A DNA stretch of 42,189 bases, taken from contig NZ_AZCZ01000021.1 of the NCBI RefSeq assembly GCF_001434055.1, forward strand, positions 1-42,189, in the 5' to 3' direction. The position numbers and the translations under genes were made by a program. Under the pieces are notes generated by a model. The model worked only from the letters and a program-made list of their open reading frames with translations. It was not told the DNA's origin and made no database searches. Shown one piece after another: positions 15,590-24,524 of the stretch. Source of the stretch: Levilactobacillus parabrevis ATCC 53295 (GTDB taxonomy: Bacteria; Bacillota; Bacilli; Lactobacillales; Lactobacillaceae). The stretch's first letter is position 1. The number at the start of each line of letters is the position of its first letter.

Positions 15590-17101
15590 TTGACACAAAT
15601 TACTTTAAAAAATATCACGAAAACAATTGCTGGCGAAACGCTGTTTAGCGTGGCGCAACTGACGGCTCACACCGGTGAACGAATCGGTATTGTGGGGGCC
15701 AACGGTACGGGAAAGACGACGCTGGCACGGATCATTGCCGGCAGCGATACTGATTTTGACGGCCAACGAACCGTGACTGATGATGTCACGCTGGTTCCAC
15801 AGATTGCCCCCACACGTGGGCGCTCCGGTGGGCAGAGCATGTTGGACCGGGTGCGAGTCGCCCTAGCGCAACGGCCAGCTATTTTGATTTTAGATGAACC
15901 CTCCGCCAATCTTGACGACGAGCATCAACGGTGGTTGGCGCAACAGCTCCTGCATTTCAATGGGTTATTGCTGCTGATCTCACATGACCGTGACTTATTG
16001 ACGACGGTCGCCACGCAAATCTGGTCGCTGACGGAGCGGACGTATACGCAGTACAGCGGTGGCTTCGCTGAGTTCACTGCCCTGCGAGAGCAACAACGGC
16101 ATAACGCGCTGGATCGGTACCAGAACGAACAGCGCGAAAGAAAAGAATTGCAGCAAGCCGTCCAGGCCCGTCATGAAAAAGCTGCTCGGATTCGTAAGGG
16201 GAGTCGAAGCATGAGCGCCGCTGAACGGTCGAATTCTAAGAAGATACGGGAACAGAATGCCGGTAAGATGGAGCGTGGTGCGCGGGCCTTACGGGAACGG
16301 GCGGACCGTCAGACCACGGCTGTGAAGCCGCATGAGTCGGCGCCATTGAAGATCGTCGCTACCGATCTACCACCCGTCACGGGGAAGTACCTCATTACGG
16401 TAGCGGATCTTCACCTGAAGCGGGGTAAACATGACCTGCTCCACCACGTGAAGTTGCGGATCCGTCCGGGTGAACGAGTTGCCTTGGCCGGACCCAATGG
16501 TAGTGGCAAGTCGACGCTGATCACGGCTATTTTAGATCAAACGCCGGGGACGCGATTGGCTCCCAGCGCGCGGGTAGGCTATTTCCATCAGGACATGACG
16601 CAGTTACCGACCGACCAAACGGTGTGGCACGTCTTGCGGCGAGCGACAGCGTTGGATGAGAATCGGACGCGCCAGGTGATGGGCGCCTTTGGTCTGACCG
16701 CTAACTTTTACGATCGACTAATTGGCGACCTCAGTGGTGGTGAGCAGGTCAAACTCCAACTGCTGACGATTCTGGTCAGCGCCAGCAATCTGTTGATTCT
16801 GGATGAGCCTACCAACTACCTGGATCTGCCAGCTCTGCAGGCACTCGAAGATTTTTTAGTCGGTTATCCCGGAACGGTCCTGTTCGTGGCGCATGACCAG
16901 ACCTTCCGAGAAAAGGTAGCAACGCGGGTACTAGAATTGACTGATCAAAAGCTGATCGATCCGAAACAAACGGCGCAAGGGACGCCAGTAACGGACCTGC
17001 CACGGCTACAGTTTGAATACGATCAATTGATGATGGCTCCCGAGCTGGATACCCAACGGCTCAAAGAAATACGAGCTCAAATTGCGGCCTTGAAGTCGTA
17101 A
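15590..17101 (+). CDS. ABC-F ribosomal protection protein (antibiotic-resistance subgroup likely)
   Basis: 503 residues with two ATP-binding domains and no membrane domain, so a soluble translation factor that acts in the ribosomal E-site region. Domain 1: Walker A GANGTGKT (36-43), GGQS, LDEPSANLD. Domain 2: GPNGSGKS, LSGGEQ, LDEPTNYLD. Between them is the basic interdomain linker rich in Arg, Lys and Glu (about 165-250). In domain 1 only about 38 residues separate Walker A from the signature, a compact form without the arm, as in Vga/Lsa/Msr-type proteins. The TTG start at 15590 follows AAGGGGG. The attenuator leader strongly supports drug-inducible expression; the drug class is not readable. 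Confidence 0.88.
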   Translation: MTQITLKNITKTIAGETLFSVAQLTAHTGERIGIVGANGTGKTTLARIIAGSDTDFDGQRTVTDDVTLVPQIAPTRGRSGGQSMLDRVRVALAQRPAILILDEPSANLDDEHQRWLAQQLLHFNGLLLLISHDRDLLTTVATQIWSLTERTYTQYSGGFAEFTALREQQRHNALDRYQNEQRERKELQQAVQARHEKAARIRKGSRSMSAAERSNSKKIREQNAGKMERGARALRERADRQTTAVKPHESAPLKIVATDLPPVTGKYLITVADLHLKRGKHDLLHHVKLRIRPGERVALAGPNGSGKSTLITAILDQTPGTRLAPSARVGYFHQDMTQLPTDQTVWHVLRRATALDENRTRQVMGAFGLTANFYDRLIGDLSGGEQVKLQLLTILVSASNLLILDEPTNYLDLPALQALEDFLVGYPGTVLFVAHDQTFREKVATRVLELTDQKLIDPKQTAQGTPVTDLPRLQFEYDQLMMAPELDTQRLKEIRAQIAALKS

Positions 17102-17235
17102 AACTAATAAACGAATAAGAAATTAGCGATGAAACCGGTTACCTTTAATGTTTTCAAAATTTGTGCTTACGAAGATTGTTTTTTTCTGGTAGAGTAATCC
17201 ATTGTGTTTAAAATGAAAGCGAGTGTGAAAACAAA

Positions 17236-18669
17236 ATGGATTCTGTACAAAGTAGCCAAGAGAACGTGGCTAAAAAAGCGCGAGTACAAGTTGCCCACCC
17301 AATGCTAGCCATGATGGGGATGCTCATCGGGGGCTTTGTCGGGATGTTTTCCGAAACGTCCTTGAATATTGCATTGCCACAATTGATGGCGCAATTAGGC
17401 GTAACGACCGCCACGATTCAGTGGTTGGTCACGGGTTATATGTTAGTGGTTGGGATTATCCTGCTATTATCCAGTATTATTACGAAATGGTTTACAACGC
17501 GTCAAGTGATTCTGTTTGCCTTGATTGACTTTATCGTTGGGGCGGTTATCTCTGCATCTGCACCGGGCTTTGGTGTTTTACTGTTTGGTCGGATGATTCA
17601 GGGGATTGCGACTGGACTGATCTTACCACTGATGTTTACCGTTGCCATGCAGATCTTCCCACCATACAAGCTGGGGGCTGCCATGGGGATGGTCGGACTG
17701 GTCATCATGTTCGCACCAGCTGTTGGTCCTACCTTAGCGGGTATCGTGCTAGGGGTTGCTTCTTGGCGGTGGATTTTCTGGCTGTTCGTGCCATTCTTGG
17801 TCATTGCTTTTATCTTCGCGGTATTATCACTGAAAAATATTGCTGAAGTGACGCGGCCTAAGGTTGATTTCTTATCAATTCTACTGTCGACGGTTGGTTT
17901 CGGGAGTTTAGTGCTCGGAGTCAGCTTGGCCAGTGACCGAGGCTGGGGCTCAGCTGCCGTAATTGGTTCCTTGGTTGTCGGATTAGCAGTCTTAGCATGG
18001 TACACGCATCGCCAATTGACGATGGACAAACCAATCTTGAACTTACGGGCCTTTGGAATTCCTGGATTCCGAATCGGGGCTAGCTTGGTTATGATCAACT
18101 TCGGGATTATTTTATCCGCAATGTACCTGTTGCCTATGTATATTCAAAAGGGACTGTTAGTTCCAGTTGCCTTGACTGGGATCATCATGTTCCCCGGTGG
18201 GATTATGAACGCGGTTATTTCAGCCGTTGCTGGTCGGATGTATGACCGCGTGGGTGCGCAAATGCCTGCTCGTATCGGTTTTATCATCTCGATGGTTGGG
18301 GCACTGATGTTGGCCTTTACTAGCACACACAGTGCCATCTGGTACGTCATCATGGCCCACATCATCTTGATGATTGGGGCACCGCTAGCGATGTCGCCAT
18401 CACAGACGTATGGTTTGAACTCCCTGACCGGACCAATTGCGGCCGATGGGAGTGCCATCATGAATACCTTACAACAGATTGTGGGGGCGATTGCGACGGC
18501 GGTTGCCACCAGCCTGTTGGGCATTGGGCAAGCAGCCTACATGGCTAACGGCGCGAACCACGCCGCCGGAGCCTTCGTCAACGGGGCACACTACGGTTTC
18601 TTCTTCACGTTTGCGTTGGCTATCGTTGGGTTCGTGTTAGCGCTGCGAATTCCTAAGGCTAATCGGTAA
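17236..18669 (+). CDS. MFS multidrug transporter, DHA2 (EmrB/QacA) family
   Basis: 477 residues with about 14 membrane helices. Features of DHA2 exporters: LNIALPQLMAQLGV in helix 1 (the ALP-x-I/L motif), QWLVTGYMLV in helix 2, and the motif C segment VGPTLAGIVLG in helix 5. The N-terminal 20 residues are soluble and charged. It is a single-gene unit with its own terminator; only 134 bp separate it from the ABC-F gene on the same strand, so two drug-handling genes lie side by side. The ATG at 17236 has only a weak ribosome site. The substrate is unknown. Confidence 0.88.
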   Translation: MDSVQSSQENVAKKARVQVAHPMLAMMGMLIGGFVGMFSETSLNIALPQLMAQLGVTTATIQWLVTGYMLVVGIILLLSSIITKWFTTRQVILFALIDFIVGAVISASAPGFGVLLFGRMIQGIATGLILPLMFTVAMQIFPPYKLGAAMGMVGLVIMFAPAVGPTLAGIVLGVASWRWIFWLFVPFLVIAFIFAVLSLKNIAEVTRPKVDFLSILLSTVGFGSLVLGVSLASDRGWGSAAVIGSLVVGLAVLAWYTHRQLTMDKPILNLRAFGIPGFRIGASLVMINFGIILSAMYLLPMYIQKGLLVPVALTGIIMFPGGIMNAVISAVAGRMYDRVGAQMPARIGFIISMVGALMLAFTSTHSAIWYVIMAHIILMIGAPLAMSPSQTYGLNSLTGPIAADGSAIMNTLQQIVGAIATAVATSLLGIGQAAYMANGANHAAGAFVNGAHYGFFFTFALAIVGFVLALRIPKANR

Positions 18670-18704
18670 GCTGTTTCGTGTGAAATTTAAACTGTAAATG
18701 AAGA

Positions 18705-18741
18705 TGGACCTGAGATTTTTACATCTCAGGTCCATTTTTTT
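18705..18741. terminator. Terminator after the DHA2 MFS gene
   Basis: Perfect 12-bp stem TGGACCTGAGAT/ATCTCAGGTCCA followed by seven T. Confidence 0.9.
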
Positions 18742-18804
18742 GCCAGTATTCACTATAGTTGAAACGTGTTCCACCAAATGGTTCCGCTGTCTCGCACTTA
18801 TTAG

Positions 18805-20139
18805 CTAATCATCTAAGAAATTCTTCCGACGAAAGACTCGGATGACCATAAAGATACAGTAAGCCAACGCGAGTCCCCAGGCTAGTGGATTGGCGTAGGC
18901 AATGGCGGTGAAGCCCAAGCCGGCGATGGAGAGCCAACCGGCGGTGGTCCGTCCAATCAGTTCGCCCATGCCAGAGAAGATGGCGTAGAAGCTGTGGCCC
19001 CAACCCTGTAAGGTGTTTCTGAAAATCATCAGAATCCCGTGAACCGGGAAGTAACAGCTGATGATGATAATGTAGTAGTTGGCCTCTCGGACAATGTCTG
19101 GATGGCCAGGACCAATGATGGCGGTCACTAGCGGTGTCTTGGCCAGGTTAATAATGATAAAGGCCGCGGCGGAGTAGATCACTTGAATCCAGACCCCGTC
19201 GATGATGCCCCGCTTCATTCGGCCCCGTTGCTTGGCGCCAAAGTTCTGGGCTTGGTAGGTGGCCATGGCCGCCCCCACGCTCTCCATCGGCAACGTAAAG
19301 AGCTGACGAATTTTTTCTGCGGCGGATTGGGCCGCAATGATGCTGGTTCCCAGAAGGTTAATGGCATCCTGCATCACGATGGCCCCAATGGCGGAGACGG
19401 AATATTCAAAGCCCATTGGTAGACCAATCAGGTTCATCTTCTTAATCCGGGCCCAGTTTACCGCCCAATCCTTGCGGGTCAAGCCCAGGCTGAATTTTGG
19501 AAAGACGGTCAGGTTGAGTAGGCCACCGATGAATTCACTAATGACGGTGGCGATGGCGGCGCCAGCAATTCCCCAGTGGAAGACCAGGATAAATACCAGG
19601 TCCAGAATCACGTTGACCACCAGCGATACAATCAGAAAGTAGAGCGGATGGACCGCGTCACCAAAGGATCGCAGGGCGTCCGCCGAGTAATTAAAGAGGA
19701 TATTGGCCGGAATCCCCAGAAACGAGATGGCCGTGAAGATGATGGTCAACTGAAGAATCTGGTTTGGCGTATGTAGGGCGGTCAGTAGGGTTGGCGTCAA
19801 GGCGACCATCAGTGGTGTCAGAATCACGGCGAGCACCAAGCAGAGCCACACGGCGTTGGTCAGGTATTGCCGAATTGCGGCATGATTCTCCTCACCCACA
19901 CTGTGAGAGAGGGGAATACTGTAGCCAATACAGGTTCCCTGTACGAAGCCCATAATCAGAAAGCTCAGAGGATAATAGGCTCCAATCGCAGCCACGGCAT
20001 CGACACCAATTAAGCGACCAACAATCAGCGTATCAATAAAGTTATAGAGTTGTTGAAAGAGGGAGCCGCCAATCAAGGGTAGTGAAAACAGAATAATCTG
20101 TTTGATGGGGCGGCCTTCGGTTAATTTTAAGGGTGCCAT
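18805..20139 (-). CDS. MATE-family efflux transporter
   Basis: 444 residues from ATG 20139; AGGAGG lies just upstream, so an earlier in-frame start at 20169 is not used. About 12 membrane helices in two MatE halves. Helix 1 reads LFSLPLIGGSLFQQLYNFID, a typical MATE opening, followed by TLIVGRLIGVDAVAAIG. MATE proteins exchange drugs or metabolites for Na+ or H+. It is convergent with the DHA2 gene and is followed upstream by the AEC gene on the same strand, about 140 bp away, with a terminator between. The substrate is unknown. Confidence 0.9.
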   Translation of the reverse strand: MAPLKLTEGRPIKQIILFSLPLIGGSLFQQLYNFIDTLIVGRLIGVDAVAAIGAYYPLSFLIMGFVQGTCIGYSIPLSHSVGEENHAAIRQYLTNAVWLCLVLAVILTPLMVALTPTLLTALHTPNQILQLTIIFTAISFLGIPANILFNYSADALRSFGDAVHPLYFLIVSLVVNVILDLVFILVFHWGIAGAAIATVISEFIGGLLNLTVFPKFSLGLTRKDWAVNWARIKKMNLIGLPMGFEYSVSAIGAIVMQDAINLLGTSIIAAQSAAEKIRQLFTLPMESVGAAMATYQAQNFGAKQRGRMKRGIIDGVWIQVIYSAAAFIIINLAKTPLVTAIIGPGHPDIVREANYYIIIISCYFPVHGILMIFRNTLQGWGHSFYAIFSGMGELIGRTTAGWLSIAGLGFTAIAYANPLAWGLALAYCIFMVIRVFRRKNFLDD

Positions 20140-20239
20140 TGCGTTCCTCCTGGTTGATAGCGGTTTCAATGCTATTTAGTATATCAGTCACTGGCGAAAA
20201 AAGTCACCACGATTCGAGGAACTTTTAAACGTGCCCATG

Positions 20240-20281
20240 AAAAAAGGCTGCGACCACTATTGCAGTAGTCAACAAGCATCA
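20240..20281 (-). terminator. Terminator of the AEC-family permease gene
   Basis: On the minus strand the stem GACTACT/ATAGTGGTC with a longer imperfect base is followed by six T; it begins at the stop codon of the AEC gene. Confidence 0.6.
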
Positions 20282-21202
20282 AAGGGTACATAGCGCAAAG
20301 ACCACCGGAATTGTGGCGACACTAAAGATGGTGGAGATACTCATCAAAGTCACAGCTGGACTCGGGTCCCCGTGAGCTTTGAGTGTGAACAACACAACGT
20401 TACCAGCGACAGGGCAGGCGGCCATCAGTACCGTCGTGTAGAGGGGAATTCCGCTGATACCAAAGGCCCGCAAGATAACGATATCGATAACTGGAAACAG
20501 GAGGTTCCGGCAGAGCAACGGCCACCAGAGACGTTGATTAAGAGAGGTACGATTGAATTTGACTGCGGCCAGGCTATTTCCAATGACGATCATCGACAGG
20601 GGTGTGTTGATGGAGCTCACGTCAGTTACCGCGTGATTCAGCAGACTTGGCAGGTGAAAGCCACTGATGAAGATGGCCAAACCCACGACAATCGCGATAA
20701 TATTGGGATTGAGTAGAATTTGCCGCCAGTTGAGTGGTGTCCCTTTTTGCCGTGGTGTAAATAGCGCGATACCGTGCGTCCAGCAGAAAATATTGAAGGC
20801 AGCTAGGGAGGCAACGGCAAAGAAGACACCGGTACTGCCGAACAACGCGCTGGCCAGGGGGACCCCCATGAAGCCGGCGTTGGAGTAGACTGCACCAAAA
20901 CGCATGATCCGCTGCAGGTTGCGGTCCGCAACGCGTTTGAAGGCAATGTTGGTGATCAGCACCATGAGGCCGTAAGTCAACAGAATCCCTAAGAGAACGA
21001 GGCCGAGGCTCTGTAACCGACTCGTCGAGAAGTCCTGCTCGAAGGCGTTCACAATCAGGCAGGGGGAGACGATATACAGAAGAATATTGGTCAGATCCGT
21101 CGCCGTCTGGCCGTGCATGAAGCCGAGCTTGTTAGTCAATAGACCGATGCCCATCAGTAGGAACATCAGGAGAATTTGCGTGGTTAATTGAGCCATGTCC
21201 AT
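20279..21202 (-). CDS. AEC-family transporter (auxin efflux carrier/malate permease type)
   Basis: 307 residues with about ten membrane helices in two inverted halves. Family marks are the N-terminal FLLMGIGLLTNKLGF, LLYIVSPCLIVNAF, and the second-half VLMAACPVAGNVVLFTLK (the conserved small-residue crossing helix). Bacterial AEC carriers move malate, citrulline-type or other small organic anions. ATG 21202 follows AAAGGAAG. Single-gene unit; a small membrane-protein gene diverges from it. The substrate is not readable. Confidence 0.88.
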   Translation of the reverse strand: MDMAQLTTQILLMFLLMGIGLLTNKLGFMHGQTATDLTNILLYIVSPCLIVNAFEQDFSTSRLQSLGLVLLGILLTYGLMVLITNIAFKRVADRNLQRIMRFGAVYSNAGFMGVPLASALFGSTGVFFAVASLAAFNIFCWTHGIALFTPRQKGTPLNWRQILLNPNIIAIVVGLAIFISGFHLPSLLNHAVTDVSSINTPLSMIVIGNSLAAVKFNRTSLNQRLWWPLLCRNLLFPVIDIVILRAFGISGIPLYTTVLMAACPVAGNVVLFTLKAHGDPSPAVTLMSISTIFSVATIPVVFALCTL

Positions 21203-21334
21203 GACACGGGACTTCCTTTCTGGAAAAACACAACGCTCTATTATGGGAACAGTTGATGGTGACTGTCAAACTTGGCCGTGATTTTGGTCGTCACGGGGCT
21301 TACAATGGGAAAAGAAAGAGAGGCTGATCAGACT

Positions 21335-21514
21335 ATGCGCTTTAATCGCAAATTTTACCGCTCTGTGCGCTTCTGGAGTGGTCTCGTTGTCATTGGTCTC
21401 ATGTTGCCCAATGTGATCTCAGTTAGCCTGACGAGTGTCTTCTGGTGGGTCTCACTGGCCTGCTTGGTCGGGGGTGTTGGCTATCTGGTAGCGGGAATGC
21501 TGACGCGTAAGTGA
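21335..21514 (+). CDS. Small two-helix membrane protein
   Basis: 59 residues from ATG 21335, chosen because AGAGAGG lies about ten bases upstream and the upstream sequence contains a possible -10 (TACAAT, 21301-21306). The protein has a basic head (MRFNRKFYRSVRFWSG) and two hydrophobic stretches separated by an SVFWW turn, ending in Arg-Lys. I recognise no family. It lies between two leftward genes and is followed by a terminator, so it is probably a real separate gene. Function unknown. Confidence 0.55.
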   Translation: MRFNRKFYRSVRFWSGLVVIGLMLPNVISVSLTSVFWWVSLACLVGGVGYLVAGMLTRK

Positions 21515-21542
21515 AGCCATTACGAGGCAATTTAAAACCGTC

Positions 21543-21576
21543 AAAAAACCGTCACCCAATTGGGCGGCGGTTTTTT
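21543..21576. terminator. Bidirectional terminator
   Basis: AAAAAACCG...CGGTTTTTT with inner CCC/GGG pairing, between the small membrane-protein gene and the CorC-type gene. Confidence 0.85.
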
Positions 21577-21588
21577 GATGAATCCTTG

Positions 21589-22959
21589 TTATTTGTCGCT
21601 ATCATCATCGCTAGCTTCGGTCGTGGTAATCTGCTTCTGTGGCGGATTGACCGTGACTTCTAACCAATTGATAAATGAATTTTCGTAGTCCAGAACCTTC
21701 AAATCGAAGTTCTTCAGGTGAATGACATCGTTGACCTTGACGTTCGGGTAATTATCAATGATAAACCCGGCCATCGTGACGGTTTCGGTGGTTTCAAAGC
21801 CTTTAATATCGGTATTGAAGTACCGCTCGAAGTCGTAGGTCGTCATCTTACCGTTAACTTGGAAGGTGCCATTAGGCTGTTTGAAGATGTACTGGTCGTT
21901 GGCGTCGTCGATTTCATCACGGACGGTCCCAAACAACTCTTCGTAAATATCCTTATCGGTAATGATCCCGGAGGTGCCCCCGTATTCGTCAACAACGACG
22001 ACGATTGGTGTCCGCTTCTGGATCATTTGTTGTAAGACTTCGGTGATGGGCGTCGTCTCGGGCGTCGTGGAAATATCACGAATCAATTTATCCACGCGCA
22101 CGGAGGAGTCAACCTGTTGCTGACGAATCAAGTCGTAGTTGTAGACGTAACCGAGGACCTTATCTTTATCGCCATCGGCAACGACTGGTAGACGGCTGAA
22201 CCGTTCTTGCAGGTAGACGTTCAACGCCTCTTTGACACTCGACGTGATGTCGATGACTTCTAGTTGCGTCCGGTCGATCATGATATCCTTGGCAACCTTG
22301 TCGTTTAACTCGAAGGCTCGTTGCATGTAGACCAAGTCGTTCTTTTCCAGTTGGCCACCTTCTACGGCACTCCGTGATAGGTTTAAAATCTCAGCTTGTG
22401 AGAAGACTTCGTCACTCTCGTTGGCGACCTTCAGCCCCATTAACCGAACGACACCGGACGCACTGGTGTTGAGTAACCAGACGAACGGGTAGAACATAAT
22501 GTGGCAGTAGTGCAACGGCGTCACAATCAACATTAAGACCTTCATGGGCATGTCGATCGAGATGTTTTTAGGGACAATTTCCGTGAAGACCACTTCTAAG
22601 TAGGTCAACAGGAGCACCCCGACGATCACACTGATGGTGTGGGTCGTTGCCGTGTTGAGGTGCGCTGGCGCCATGCCGTCCAGCAAAAGGTCAACGAAGA
22701 AGGTTTCACCGATCCACCCTAAGATGATTCCGGCAAGTGAGACCCCCACTTGAGTCGTTGATAAATATTCATTTAAGTTGGTTACCATTTTCATGGCCCG
22801 GTTGAGCTTAACCGACGGCTTGTCTCGTTCGGCAATCTTTTCCTCCAAGGCACTAGGCCGGGTCTGTACTAAGGCAAATTCACAAGCAACAAAGAAAGCT
22901 GCAAAGAAGAAGGTAATTAAAATAATAATTAGGTTCACAACTATCTGACCGCTATCCAC
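21589..22959 (-). CDS. CNNM/CorC-type membrane protein (DUF21-CBS-CorC, HlyC/CorC family)
   Basis: 456 residues. Three or four membrane helices at the N-terminus (DUF21, about 1-200, with the FFVACEFALVQTRPS helix), two CBS motifs (about 215-345; MIDRTQLEVID and EYGGTSGIITDKDI), and a C-terminal CorC/HlyC domain (about 365-440). Such proteins act in Mg2+ or Co2+ transport and resistance; bacterial members have been described as Mg2+ exporters. The GTG start at 22959 follows GAGGAATGA. It is monocistronic. No Mg2+ riboswitch is evident in the upstream region. Confidence 0.9.
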   Translation of the reverse strand: MDSGQIVVNLIIILITFFFAAFFVACEFALVQTRPSALEEKIAERDKPSVKLNRAMKMVTNLNEYLSTTQVGVSLAGIILGWIGETFFVDLLLDGMAPAHLNTATTHTISVIVGVLLLTYLEVVFTEIVPKNISIDMPMKVLMLIVTPLHYCHIMFYPFVWLLNTSASGVVRLMGLKVANESDEVFSQAEILNLSRSAVEGGQLEKNDLVYMQRAFELNDKVAKDIMIDRTQLEVIDITSSVKEALNVYLQERFSRLPVVADGDKDKVLGYVYNYDLIRQQQVDSSVRVDKLIRDISTTPETTPITEVLQQMIQKRTPIVVVVDEYGGTSGIITDKDIYEELFGTVRDEIDDANDQYIFKQPNGTFQVNGKMTTYDFERYFNTDIKGFETTETVTMAGFIIDNYPNVKVNDVIHLKNFDLKVLDYENSFINWLEVTVNPPQKQITTTEASDDDSDK

Positions 22960-23174
22960 ACATCATTCCTCATTTCATTAATTCTATCTCTTTATTATAG
23001 CGCGTCTGCACGCCATTTTGTAGTGAGTAGATTGAACCAAATTCTACTCTCAAAGCGTTCGCCTGGCAACCGAACAAGACAAAATAATTGGATTAACTTT
23101 GAGAAATGAGATACTTAACGTTTTCGTCAAAAAGGACTAGACTGAAACTAGTAACATCAAAGGAGATTTTGATT

Positions 23175-23540
23175 ATGGCAGAAACACCAAAGGACGAAGA
23201 AATTGCGCCAACCATTGAAATTCCAACGGCCGACGTCGAAAAGGCGGCAGAATTAATTTTGACGCCAGGATTTGTAACGAAGAAAGACTTACCAAAGATG
23301 AAGGACCTAGCTTGGGCAACGGCTCTCTCTAAGGCAGTCACGAAGCACTTCTTGGAAAATGACGACGATCACGATCCTTACGTTTACTTTGAACAATTTG
23401 ACTTTGCTGGTGGGGACATTGACTCCATTCTCTTTAACATGGACGTTGTGCCAACCCGTGAAGCGGCTTTGCAAGACTTAGCCGACGCCTTGGGCGAAAA
23501 GATTGTTGTTCCTAAGGATAATGACCAAGAAACTTACTAA
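23175..23540 (+). CDS. Conserved acidic cytoplasmic protein, function unknown
   Basis: 121 residues from ATG 23175; AAAGGAG is eight bases upstream, so an earlier in-frame start at 23106 is not used. Acidic, with no membrane segment or cysteine. A charged N-terminus (MAETPKDEEIAPTIEI) is followed by a helical body with the segment ENDDDHDPYVYFEQFD. I do not recognise the family. It has its own terminator and lies opposite the CorC-type gene. Confidence 0.65.
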   Translation: MAETPKDEEIAPTIEIPTADVEKAAELILTPGFVTKKDLPKMKDLAWATALSKAVTKHFLENDDDHDPYVYFEQFDFAGGDIDSILFNMDVVPTREAALQDLADALGEKIVVPKDNDQETY

Positions 23541-23573
23541 AAGCTAACCACGTTGCTTGTGGTGAAGCACCTG

Positions 23574-23598
23574 ACAGAGATGTTGGGTGCTTTTTTGC
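23574..23598 (+). terminator. Terminator after the acidic protein gene
   Basis: AGCACCTGACA/TGTTGGGTGCT stem with loop GAGA, then six T. Confidence 0.8.
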
Positions 23599-23619
23599 AG
23601 ACTGAAAGAGTCTTTTAGT

Positions 23620-23670
23620 AGACTTTTAAAAGTCTTTTTAATGTCATTTAAAGCTGATTTCGTATATATT
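23620..23670 (+). promoter_or_regulatory. Promoter and palindromic operator of the toxin-antitoxin pair
   Basis: AGACTTTTAAAAGTCT (23620-23635) is a perfect 16-bp palindrome; a third AGTCTTTT copy lies just before it (23610-23617). TATATT (23665-23670) is a likely -10. This fits autorepression by the antitoxin or the complex. Confidence 0.6.
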
Positions 23671-23692
23671 AGGTGCCTAAGGGGGAGTCAAT

Positions 23693-24028
23693 GTGAAAAC
23701 AATGGATGTGCCATACAGTAACATTACGGAATTAAAAAAATCGCCTAAGAAGTTGTTTGAAGAAGCTGAAAATAAAAAAACGGGTGTCTATGTGTTCAAT
23801 CGTGATCGGCCGGCAGGTGTTGTGTTATCGGTCGTTGATTATGAACGATTGGTCAATAAAAACGAAGAGCTAAAGGATAAAGTATTTGAAATGGAACAGG
23901 ACTATGAAGTCATTAAGCGCTTGGCAAAACAGGCGAAAAATCCCGAGCCTTTGGCAACGGATGCTGAGGTTCGCGGTTCGGTTGCCAACGAGAATCCTGA
24001 GATCGATGAAAAGGATGGTTGGGAATAA
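23693..24028 (+). CDS. Phd/YefM-type antitoxin
   Basis: 111 residues from GTG 23693; GGGGGAG (23681-23687) gives good spacing, while an ATG at 23702 is too close to nothing. N-terminal Phd/YefM fold pattern: VPYSNITELKKSPKKLFEEA, then KTGVYVFNRDRPAGVVLSV, then DYERL. The acidic C-terminal tail (about 60-111) would wrap the toxin. Longer than most Phd antitoxins because of this tail. The toxin gene begins two bases after its stop. Confidence 0.82.
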   Translation: MKTMDVPYSNITELKKSPKKLFEEAENKKTGVYVFNRDRPAGVVLSVVDYERLVNKNEELKDKVFEMEQDYEVIKRLAKQAKNPEPLATDAEVRGSVANENPEIDEKDGWE

Positions 24029-24030
24029 GG

Positions 24031-24357
24031 ATGACTGCTGATGAGCACCATTCATCCAAATACGTCATTAACTATTTTAGGAAGGCTAGGCTGGAGTATG
24101 AACGGCTTGATGGTTCGCAGAAAGTATTTGTGAACAAGGGGTTAGCTCGAATCAGTCGATTGGGCATGCAAGCGGGTCAACCACTGAAGGGTGATCTAAG
24201 TCTTTGCCGAAAGCTTAAGAATAAAAAAATGGGTCTACGGATTGTATTTACACAGGATGGCGAAAAAATTAATGTGATTCAAATTGTGGCTATCGGACAA
24301 CGTGCTGATAAGATTGTTTATCACTTTTCGAATTTGTCTGGATTACTAAAGATTTGA
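24031..24357 (+). CDS. RelE/ParE-superfamily toxin
   Basis: 108 residues from ATG 24031, two bases after the antitoxin stop; a TTG at 24019, overlapping the antitoxin, is an alternative. Pattern of the RelE fold: a long helix (about 10-60) rich in Arg/Lys, then LSLCRKLKNKKMGLRIVFTQ, where the K-L-K ... LRIVF strand is typical, then a basic C-terminus with INVIQIVAIGQR. RelE-type toxins cut mRNA on the ribosome. The family call rests on context plus these strands; catalytic residues cannot be assigned. Confidence 0.75.
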   Translation: MTADEHHSSKYVINYFRKARLEYERLDGSQKVFVNKGLARISRLGMQAGQPLKGDLSLCRKLKNKKMGLRIVFTQDGEKINVIQIVAIGQRADKIVYHFSNLSGLLKI

Positions 24358-24430
24358 TTAAGTCGCGCTAAAGCATGAGACTCAAAACACTTTTTTTACA
24401 TTGGTATAAGTATAGAGGTATTAAATGATC

Positions 24431-24457
24431 TTTGACCTTTAGCCAATATATTTGACC
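24431..24457 (+). promoter_or_regulatory. CtsR-like heptad repeats before hsp20
   Basis: TTTGACC occurs at 24431-24437 and 24451-24457, exactly 20 bp apart, each followed by TTT. CtsR boxes are tandem TTTGACC-type heptads usually 10 bp apart; here the spacing is doubled and each partner is degenerate. Probable CtsR control, not certain. Confidence 0.5.
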
Positions 24458-24524
24458 TTTGAAAACTAAAGAGTTAATCTACCAGAAAATAGAATGCTTC
24501 TATATCGGCAATTGCCTGCTGGAA

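Noticed and set aside
22960-23174. Mg2+ riboswitch before the CorC-type gene
   Set aside because: The leader is short and AT-rich without the stacked stems expected of an M-box or ykoK-type leader.
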